Assembly (NCBI RefSeq): GCF_025950235.1
Contig: NZ_JAPDDT010000002.1
Coordinates: 124,001-188,000 of the forward strand
Length of the DNA stretch: 64,000 nucleotides
Direction: 5' to 3'
Source: Luteolibacter arcticus
Lineage (GTDB): Bacteria; Verrucomicrobiota; Verrucomicrobiia; Verrucomicrobiales; Akkermansiaceae
Shown: positions 52,080-58,135 of the stretch, in pieces
How positions within the stretch are numbered: position 1 is the first letter of the stretch
Layout: each line of letters begins with the position of its first letter
Made by a program: the position numbers and the translations under genes
Notes under the pieces: generated by a model
Database searches by the model: none
The model's input: only the letters and a program-made list of their open reading frames with translations
What the model was told of the DNA's origin: nothing

Positions 52080-52520
52080 ATGGATCCCTTTCTTCAAGCC
52101 GCCATCTCGGAGGCCGCCGCCGGCCTCTCCGAAGGCGGTATCCCCATCGGCAGTGTGCTCGTGCGGCAGGGTATCATCCTTGGCCGCGGGCACAACCGCC
52201 GGATGCAGCAGGGCAATCCCATCCTCCATGGCGAGATGGATGCCCTCCAGAATGCCGGCCGCCTGCCTGCCCACATCTATCGCGAGTGCACGCTCTACAC
52301 CACGCTCTCGCCTTGCCCGATGTGCAGCGGTGCGATCCTGCTCTACGGCATCCCGCGGGTGATCATCGGCGAGAACCAGACCTTCATGGGCGAGGAGGAG
52401 CTGCTAAAGAGCCGCGGCGTCCAGATCGAGGTCGTGCAAAGCCCGAAGTGCGTGGACCTCATGCGCCGCTTCATCGAGGCGAATCCAACGGTGTGGAACG
52501 AGGATATCGGTGAGACGTGA
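52080..52520 (+). CDS. yeast-type cytosine deaminase / nucleoside deaminase
   Basis: 146 residues. Zinc ligands and catalytic residues follow the cytidine-deaminase fold: His50-x-Glu52 (HGEMDA) and Cys79-x-x-Cys82 (SPCPMCSGA), with the same 29-residue spacing as His62/Cys91 in yeast cytosine deaminase. The GGIPIGSVLV start and the C-terminal ENQTFMGEEELLKSRG and NPTVWNEDIGE are also close to yeast Fcy1. It deaminates cytosine (or a related base) to uracil. The start at 52080 gives an N-terminus (MDPFLQAAISEAAAGLSEGG) that lines up with the family. Divergent from the LOG gene with 83 bases between starts. Confidence 0.9.
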   Translation: MDPFLQAAISEAAAGLSEGGIPIGSVLVRQGIILGRGHNRRMQQGNPILHGEMDALQNAGRLPAHIYRECTLYTTLSPCPMCSGAILLYGIPRVIIGENQTFMGEEELLKSRGVQIEVVQSPKCVDLMRRFIEANPTVWNEDIGET

Positions 52521-52549
52521 TCCATTTCGGGACCTGCCACTAGCGGTCA

Positions 52550-53215
52550 TCAATCGTTCGGCCATGAGAACGAGCCGTCTTTACGGAACTCAAGTGTCAG
52601 GGCGCCGAACTCGGCGAGGCAGCGGAAGCGAGTACCCTTGAAGAAGAAATCGCGGCTGACGTGATGGTGGCCGAAGATCCATGCCTCCGGCCTGTGGTGG
52701 TCGAGCATCGCCTGCAACAGCGTGGCAGTGGAGGAAGGCGTAAAGAACAGCAATGCCATCGGCCCGCCCCCGGCGAACAGGCTCGCGGGACCATCGTGGG
52801 AAATCATCAGGCGTGGTCGCGCTTCGGCGTAGGCGTCGAAGGCAGCTTGCATTTGCGCGGCACTCAGTTCCTCCTCCGGCCACCAGTCGCGGCCTTCGAT
52901 GCGCCATCCGCGATCGATGCTGAAGGCTCCCGAAACCCAGAAGATGCCGCGAGCGGTACCCCAGTCGCCGAGATAGCGTGGATCACGGCGACAGATCGCC
53001 GGATCGTCGTGATTGCCGCGGATGAACCGGAAGTCCTCGCGCTTCGTTACCTTTTCGCGGAAGGCCGTGGGTGATACGAACCCCGCGCCGAGGTCGCCGA
53101 CTTGAATGACCGGATGCCCGGGTTTGGCCAGCCGCCGGAGATTCCCGTGGACATCGCCCTGGAAGGTCACTGACCCGGCGAGCGACTCCATCCAGCGGCA
53201 GGCATTGTCATTCAT
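52550..53215 (-). CDS. calcineurin-like metallophosphoesterase
   Basis: 221 residues. Metal-binding motifs are in order: GDVHG (20-24, Asp21 and His23), VGDLGAG (Asp41), RGNHDD (Asn68-His69), SHDGP, and GHHHVSRDF near the C-terminus. The Mre11/SbcD/ApaH-like fold includes phosphatases, nucleases and cAMP diesterases, and the substrate is not clear. The start is ATG 53215. It is divergent from the methyltransferase gene with about 56 bases between starts, or almost none if the longer GTG start of that gene is used. No membrane or signal sequence. Confidence 0.85.
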   Translation of the reverse strand: MNDNACRWMESLAGSVTFQGDVHGNLRRLAKPGHPVIQVGDLGAGFVSPTAFREKVTKREDFRFIRGNHDDPAICRRDPRYLGDWGTARGIFWVSGAFSIDRGWRIEGRDWWPEEELSAAQMQAAFDAYAEARPRLMISHDGPASLFAGGGPMALLFFTPSSTATLLQAMLDHHRPEAWIFGHHHVSRDFFFKGTRFRCLAEFGALTLEFRKDGSFSWPND

Positions 53216-53271
53216 CTGTGGGGAGATTTCAGGCTTCGCAGGACCCATATCAAGCGTGCATCGTCCGCGGC

Positions 53272-54288
53272 GTGAGCCCCGCCTTGGAAACCCTGATGCT
53301 GCCATTTTCCCAAGGGGAGATCGCGGTGCCGTCGCGGGCCTTGTTCCTTGGCGCGGAGCCGCATCCGGATTTGAAGGATTGGCCACAGGTCACCGGTTGG
53401 CAGCCGCTCAAGCCGCTGGCGGACGCCTGGGAGAAGGCGGGCTTTGCCCGGGTGGACGAGCCCGTCGGCACGTGGCCGCTGGTGATGCTGCTGCCAGGCA
53501 AGTCGAAGGACGAGACGCTCGCGGCCCTCGCGAAGGCGCATGATTTGTTAGAAAACGGCGGCACGCTGGTGGTGGCGATGGCCAACACGGCGGGCGCGCA
53601 GCGCTTTGAGAAGGAGCTGGAGAAAGCGACCGGCAAGATCGCCACTCTCTCGAAACACAAGTGCCGCGTCTTTCATGCGGTGAAGGACGGCACTTGGGAC
53701 GAGGGCTTGCTCGCGAGTTGGCGCGCGCTCGGTGAACCGCGGGAGGTGGACGGCTTCGTGGTGGAAGCGGGTGTCTTCAGCGCGGATCACATCGATCCCG
53801 GCTCGGCCTTGCTCGCGGCGAACTTGCCGAAGAGCCTGCGCGGTACGGTGGCCGATCTTGGCGCGGGCTGGGGCTATCTTTCCAAGGCGGTGGCCGATGG
53901 CTGCTCCGGCGTGAAGGCGATCCACCTGTTCGAGGCGGATGCACGGGCGCTGGCCTGTGCGCGCAAGAATCTCGGCGAAGGCAACTTCGAGTTTCACTGG
54001 CACGACGTGGCCGCCGGCCTGCCGGGGAAGTACGAGACGATCGTGAGCAACCCGCCCTTCCACACCGGGCAAACGTCCGACCTTTACTTGGGGAAGGCCT
54101 TTCTCCGCACCGCCGCCGCGGCGCTGCGCACCGGCGGACGATTGTTTCTGGTGGCGAACCGCCAGCTCCCCTACGAACCGGAACTCGAAGCGCTCGGATT
54201 GGTCTGGCGCAAGCCGCTCGAGAACGCCACCTACAAGCTCTTGTTCGCGGAGAAGCGGATGGGAACCACCAACGATTTCCGCAGATGA
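53272..54288 (+). CDS. RsmC/RlmG-like rRNA guanine-N2 methyltransferase
   Basis: 338 residues. The N-terminal non-catalytic domain (about 1-165) is fused to a C-terminal SAM-dependent domain with VADLGAGWGYLSKAV (motif I, 193-207), a FEADARALACARKN acidic strand and the NPPF catalytic motif (260-263, SNPPFHTGQ). This two-domain design with NPPF is typical of RsmC (16S rRNA m2G1207) and RlmG. Starting at GTG 53272 gives VSPALETLMLPF, which fits the family start; a GTG at 53218 is an alternative. Its stop overlaps the pseudouridine-synthase start (ATGA), so both rRNA-modification genes are cotranslated. Confidence 0.87.
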   Translation: MSPALETLMLPFSQGEIAVPSRALFLGAEPHPDLKDWPQVTGWQPLKPLADAWEKAGFARVDEPVGTWPLVMLLPGKSKDETLAALAKAHDLLENGGTLVVAMANTAGAQRFEKELEKATGKIATLSKHKCRVFHAVKDGTWDEGLLASWRALGEPREVDGFVVEAGVFSADHIDPGSALLAANLPKSLRGTVADLGAGWGYLSKAVADGCSGVKAIHLFEADARALACARKNLGEGNFEFHWHDVAAGLPGKYETIVSNPPFHTGQTSDLYLGKAFLRTAAAALRTGGRLFLVANRQLPYEPELEALGLVWRKPLENATYKLLFAEKRMGTTNDFRR

Positions 54289-54983
54289 AGCTGGTCAAAC
54301 TGCTCGCCAACCTCGGCTACGGCTCGCGCAGCCAGGTCGAAAGCCACCTCCGCAAGGGCGTGGTGACCGACATCCGCGGCCGGGTCCTCGGCACGAAGGA
54401 TTTCCCGCCGCACGCCGAGATCCTCTTCAAGGGCGAACCACTCGATCATCCCGCGCCGCTCACGCTGATGTTCCACAAGCCCGCGGGCTATACGTGCAGC
54501 ACGGAGGATCCCGGCGACACGATCTACGACCTGCTGCCGGTGCGCTACGCCCTGCGGAACCCGGTGCTTAGTCCGGTCGGCCGGCTCGACAAAGATACCA
54601 CCGGCCTGCTGCTGATGACCGATGATGGCCAGCTCCTTCACCGGCTGATAAGCCCGAAGCACCACGTACCGAAAACCTATCAGGTCACGCTCGACCGGCC
54701 CTTGGAGGGGCACGAGGCCGCGCTCTTCTCCGGCGGCGAACTCATCCTGCGCGGCGAAGACAAGCCGCTGTTGCCTGCGGCGCTCGAGGTGCTTGGAGAA
54801 AAGGAAGCGCGGATCACCTTGGAGGAAGGACGTTATCACCAAGTGCGGCGGATGTTCGCCGCCGCGGGGAATCATGTCGTGGCGCTCAAGCGAGTGTCGA
54901 TCGGCGGACTGGCCTTGCCTAATGACCTTGAGGAAGGGGAGTGGCGGATCCTGGGAAGTACGGAACTTGTCGTAGTTGGCTGA
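54285..54983 (+). CDS. 16S rRNA pseudouridine synthase, RsuA/RluB family
   Basis: 232 residues. The N-terminal S4 RNA-binding domain (KLVKLLANLGYGSRSQVESHLRKG) is followed by the catalytic domain with GRLDKDTTGLLL (catalytic Asp102) and the C-terminal EGRYHQVRRMFAAAGNHVVALKRVSIG motif. It isomerises a uridine in rRNA; the exact position cannot be read, but RsuA (U516 of 16S rRNA) is closest by length and arrangement. ATGA overlap with the upstream methyltransferase. The 3' end overlaps a small antisense ORF (54919-55092). Confidence 0.9.
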   Translation: MKLVKLLANLGYGSRSQVESHLRKGVVTDIRGRVLGTKDFPPHAEILFKGEPLDHPAPLTLMFHKPAGYTCSTEDPGDTIYDLLPVRYALRNPVLSPVGRLDKDTTGLLLMTDDGQLLHRLISPKHHVPKTYQVTLDRPLEGHEAALFSGGELILRGEDKPLLPAALEVLGEKEARITLEEGRYHQVRRMFAAAGNHVVALKRVSIGGLALPNDLEEGEWRILGSTELVVVG

Positions 54984-55092
54984 CCTTGGCCGCATCATCT
55001 ACCCAAGCCTCGTTCCCCTCCAGGACCGCTACGTGGTCGGGGAGCCGGCGCGGATCCCCGAAAACTGCGAGCAAAAGCCGCTTCCAGTTCAT
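54919..55092 (-). CDS. possible small ORF coupled to pabB
   Basis: 57 residues. The ATG at 55092 comes one base after the pabB stop on the same strand, and the frame runs to a TAG at 54919. The protein begins MNWKRLLLAVFGDPRRLPDHV and continues with AVLEGNEAWVDDAAKVSQLRQVP. The first two-thirds have GC-rich third positions as in neighbouring genes; the last third overlaps the 3' end of the pseudouridine-synthase gene in antisense. A plausible small protein, but it could be chance. Confidence 0.35.
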   Translation of the reverse strand: MNWKRLLLAVFGDPRRLPDHVAVLEGNEAWVDDAAKVSQLRQVPYFPGSATPLPQGH

Positions 55093-55093
55093 T

Positions 55094-56347
55094 TCAGCGC
55101 CGCGTGAACCGCTCCACCGCCAGCCGGATTCCGGCGGCCTTGTGCAGTGTCTCGTCGTATTCCTTCTCCGGATCCGAGTCGGCCACGATGCCGGCGCCGA
55201 CGTGGTAGCTCAGCGTGTCGCCGTCACGGACCAGCGTGCGGATGACGATGTTGAACTGGCTTTCGCCGTGATAGCCGAGATAGCCGAGCGCGCCGCAATA
55301 GACGCCGCGCGGGACTTCTTCCAGCTCCGCGATGATCTCCATGGCGCGCTTCTTCGGCGCGCCCGTGATGCTGCCACCGGGAAAGCAGGCCGCCAGTGCC
55401 GCGGCGTGATCGACCTCGCTGCGCAGCCTGCCGGTCACGGTTGAGACGAGGTGGTGGACCTGTCCGAGCGTCTCGAGCTGGAGCATCTCAGCGACCTGCA
55501 CGCTGCCGAATTCACAGACCTGGCCGAGGTCGTTGCGCAGCAGGTCGGTGATCATCACCAGCTCGGCGATCTCCTTCGGGCTGGTCTGGAGCTCGTAGGC
55601 GGACCGCCGGTCCTCATCGGGATCGGCGAAACGGGGGCGTGTGCCCTTGATCGGCCGCGTCTCGATCCCCCGGCCGGACAGCCGCAAGAAGGTTTCCGGC
55701 GACGACGACAGGATTTCCTTCCCGCCGAGCGAAAGGAAGGCCGCAAGCGGAGCAGGGGAGCATTCGCGCAGCGTCTCGTAGAGGCCATAGAGATGCGGTC
55801 CGCGGACCTCCGCCACGAACGCCTGGGACAGATTCACCTGATAGATGTCGCCCGCCGCGATCCACTCGTGGATGCATCGCACCGCATCGAGGAAAGTTTC
55901 CCGCTCCATCAAGGCGCGGAACGGCCCGATCTCGGGACGCGGCATCGGAGCCGGGCGACGTTCCGCCGAAAGCCGGCCAGTCTCGTGCCAGCGGCCGCTC
56001 CGGTGGTCATGGACCAGCATTTCCGGGAAATCTCCGAACACGAATTCGCCATCGTAGCCGATCCATCCGCACAGGCCGCCGAGCGGAAAGCCGCGGTCCG
56101 GCGCGGGCGAGGAAGCGCCCTTCGCCAGCGCTGCCCGAAGCTTCTCGCGATCCGCCGCCTCGTGGATCGAGCCGCTGAGCACCTCCCGCGGCCGGGCGGC
56201 GATGATCGAGACCGGCGCGCCGTAGCTGGCGGGCAGGTTTCCCGCTGTGTCGAAGAACACCAGCCCCGGCAGGTGCGCGAGCGAGGCAGCCACTTCCGCC
56301 GGCGTCAGGCCGTCGAGCGGGACAAGGGCGGTGGCGGCAGGGTCCAC
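55094..56347 (-). CDS. pabB: aminodeoxychorismate synthase component I
   Basis: 417 residues from GTG 56347. It converts chorismate and ammonia to 4-amino-4-deoxychorismate for folate synthesis. The chorismate-binding domain shows GDIYQVNLSQAF, LSSSPETFL, ETRPIKGTRPR, ELVMITDLLRNDLGQVC, HHLVSTVTGRL, FPGGSITGAPKKRAMEII and GVYCGALGYLG, all in the usual order. PIKGTRP has the lysine seen in PabB enzymes. Neither an amidotransferase (PabA) nor PabC is in the window. The protein is shorter at the N-terminus than E. coli PabB. A foldback repeat lies in the 188-base gap between its start and the esterase gene upstream. Confidence 0.92.
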   Translation of the reverse strand: MDPAATALVPLDGLTPAEVAASLAHLPGLVFFDTAGNLPASYGAPVSIIAARPREVLSGSIHEAADREKLRAALAKGASSPAPDRGFPLGGLCGWIGYDGEFVFGDFPEMLVHDHRSGRWHETGRLSAERRPAPMPRPEIGPFRALMERETFLDAVRCIHEWIAAGDIYQVNLSQAFVAEVRGPHLYGLYETLRECSPAPLAAFLSLGGKEILSSSPETFLRLSGRGIETRPIKGTRPRFADPDEDRRSAYELQTSPKEIAELVMITDLLRNDLGQVCEFGSVQVAEMLQLETLGQVHHLVSTVTGRLRSEVDHAAALAACFPGGSITGAPKKRAMEIIAELEEVPRGVYCGALGYLGYHGESQFNIVIRTLVRDGDTLSYHVGAGIVADSDPEKEYDETLHKAAGIRLAVERFTRR

Positions 56348-56435
56348 GCCGCGGAAGGTGGTCGCGTCCGGGCCGGAAGTCCAAGTCTCAAAATTGCCGA
56401 GAGGCTCGTTTTGAACCGGACGGCTCCCGAGCGAC

Positions 56436-56521
56436 CTTCCGTAGGCGCGGTGGTGACGCCGCGGAAGCCACGAGCAAAGCGGGCTCCACCCTTGCTCCCG
56501 CGCTCTTACGAGCGCGCCTAC
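56436..56521. repeat. foldback repeat E (intergenic, REP-like)
   Basis: GTAGGCGCG (56441-56449) pairs with CGCGCCTAC (56513-56521). Inside are smaller hairpins: CTTCCG...CGGAAG (56436-56466), GAGCAA...TTGCTC and GCTCTTACGAGC. It lies between the pabB and esterase genes, both on the minus strand. Confidence 0.65.
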
Positions 56522-56535
56522 CTACATTTCCGGGG

Positions 56536-57426
56536 TCAGCGCTTCAGCCAGGTGTCGAGCAAGGCCGGCCACGTCGCGAGGTCGCCCTTGCCCTTCAGTC
56601 CGTAGCCGTGGCCGCCCTTTTCGAAGCAGTGCAGGCTGACCGGCACGCCATTGGCCTTGCAGGCGGCGGCGAAGTCGAAGCTGTTGCGGCAGTCGACAAA
56701 ATCATCCGCGGTGGTGAGCAGGAAGACCGGTGGCGTTTCCTTGCTCACCTGCTTTTCGGTCGAGCATTTCTCCATCATCTCCGGCGTCGGTGCTTTGCCT
56801 AACAGGTTGGTCCGGGACCCGCCGTGGGCATTCGGGCCCATGCTGATGACCGGGTAAACCAGGATCGAGAAATCCGGCCGGGCGCTGAGCTTGTCGATCT
56901 CGTCCTTGCCCTCCTCCGGGAAGGTGTCGGCGAAGCGCGTGGTGCAGAGGCTCGCGAGATGGCCGCCGGCGGAGGAACCCATCACGCCCACCTTCGCGGG
57001 GTCGACGCCCCACTCCTTGGCATTCGCGCGGACCGTGCGGATGGCGCGGCGGGCATCCAGGAACGGCACCGGAAACTGGTAGCCGAGCTCGGGCTTGCCG
57101 CTGACGCGGTACTTCACCACCACGCCGGTGATGCCGCGCTCGTTGAGCCATTTCGCGTAGTCGTGGCCCTCGTGGTTCATCGCGAGGATGCCGTAGCCGC
57201 CGCCGGGAAAGATGACCACCGCCTGCCCCGTGCGCTTCTCGGCGGGGGCGGGATGGACGATGTACTGGGGCACCTCAATGTCGCCGTAGCGCCAGCCGTC
57301 GGTGACGGTCTCCGAGCCCGCCGGCGGGCGCTTGGCACCGGGAGCCTCGCCGGGCCACAGGGGCTTCCAGTCATCGGCGGCGGAGAGGGCGGTCACGAGG
57401 CAGCAGAGCGCGAGCAGCGGTTTCAT
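56536..57426 (-). CDS. secreted alpha/beta hydrolase, acetyl-xylan-esterase-like
   Basis: 296 residues with signal peptide MKPLLALCCLVTALSA. The start of the mature part (WKPLWPGEAPGAKR) is typical of secreted esterases in PVC bacteria. Hydrolase landmarks: oxyanion strand VIFPGGGYGILAMNHEGHDYAKWLNERG, nucleophile GSSAGG with Ser152, acid in TTADDFVD, and His in EKGGHGYGL. Probably removes acyl groups from plant or algal polysaccharides in the periplasm; the exact substrate is unknown. It stands between a foldback repeat and the two-component system on the same strand. Confidence 0.9.
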   Translation of the reverse strand: MKPLLALCCLVTALSAADDWKPLWPGEAPGAKRPPAGSETVTDGWRYGDIEVPQYIVHPAPAEKRTGQAVVIFPGGGYGILAMNHEGHDYAKWLNERGITGVVVKYRVSGKPELGYQFPVPFLDARRAIRTVRANAKEWGVDPAKVGVMGSSAGGHLASLCTTRFADTFPEEGKDEIDKLSARPDFSILVYPVISMGPNAHGGSRTNLLGKAPTPEMMEKCSTEKQVSKETPPVFLLTTADDFVDCRNSFDFAAACKANGVPVSLHCFEKGGHGYGLKGKGDLATWPALLDTWLKR

Positions 57427-57490
57427 GGCGAGACCCGTTACCGATGTCAGCGCGGAGATGTTTCGGCAAGCCTGCGGGAGTGCCAGTCTT

Positions 57491-58135
57491 TTAGGATCCG
57501 CCGCCTTCCTGCATCCCCAGGAACTTCAGAGCCGCCTCGGTGCGGCAGCGGACGTGGAGCTTCTCGTAAATCTGCTTGAGGTGCCAGCGGACGGTCTCGA
57601 CCCCCATCGACAATTGGTCTGCGATCTCCTTGTTGGCCAAACCTTTAGCGAGTCCCTGGAGGACCTCGGTTTCCCGGCGGGAGAGGCTGGTCGTTTCGGT
57701 GGAAGCTGCTGCGGCGGGTTTGCGGAATGACTCGACCACCTTGAGCGCGATCTCCGGCGTCATCGGCGCACCGCCGGCGAGGATCTCGCGGATCGCCTCG
57801 ATGATGTCCTGCGGCTTGCTGCGCTTGAGGATGTAGCCGCTCGCGCCGGCCTTGAGAGCGTCGAAGATCTTGTCGCCGTCTTCATAGACCGTGAGGATGA
57901 GCACCCGCAGTTCGGGGAGCTGTTGCTTGAGCTTGGCGGTGCACTCGATGCCGGAAAGATTCGGCAAGTGAATGTCCATCATCACCAGGTCGGGCATCAG
58001 CTTCGGGATCCGCCGCAGGCCTTCCTCGCCCGTGGCGAAGCTGCCCACGCATTCGCAACCCGGGATCGACTCGACCAATTCGGCGAGGCTGGCGCGGACG
58101 GTCGTGTTGTCTTCGACGATGGCGATGCGGTTCAT
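57491..58135 (-). CDS. NarL/LuxR-type response regulator
   Basis: 214 residues. The receiver domain (1-120) has phospho-acceptor Asp54 in VMMDIHLPNLSG, acidic Glu8-Asp9, and Lys104 in YILKRSKP. The C-terminal HTH (about 148-210) reads LSRRETEVLQGLAKGLANKEIADQLSMGVETVRWHLKQIYEKL. Its ATG overlaps the stop of the kinase gene upstream (ATGA), so it is the cognate regulator of the sensor encoded at 58132. Likely targets are secreted or glycan-related genes around it, but that is inference. Confidence 0.93.
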   Translation of the reverse strand: MNRIAIVEDNTTVRASLAELVESIPGCECVGSFATGEEGLRRIPKLMPDLVMMDIHLPNLSGIECTAKLKQQLPELRVLILTVYEDGDKIFDALKAGASGYILKRSKPQDIIEAIREILAGGAPMTPEIALKVVESFRKPAAAASTETTSLSRRETEVLQGLAKGLANKEIADQLSMGVETVRWHLKQIYEKLHVRCRTEAALKFLGMQEGGGS

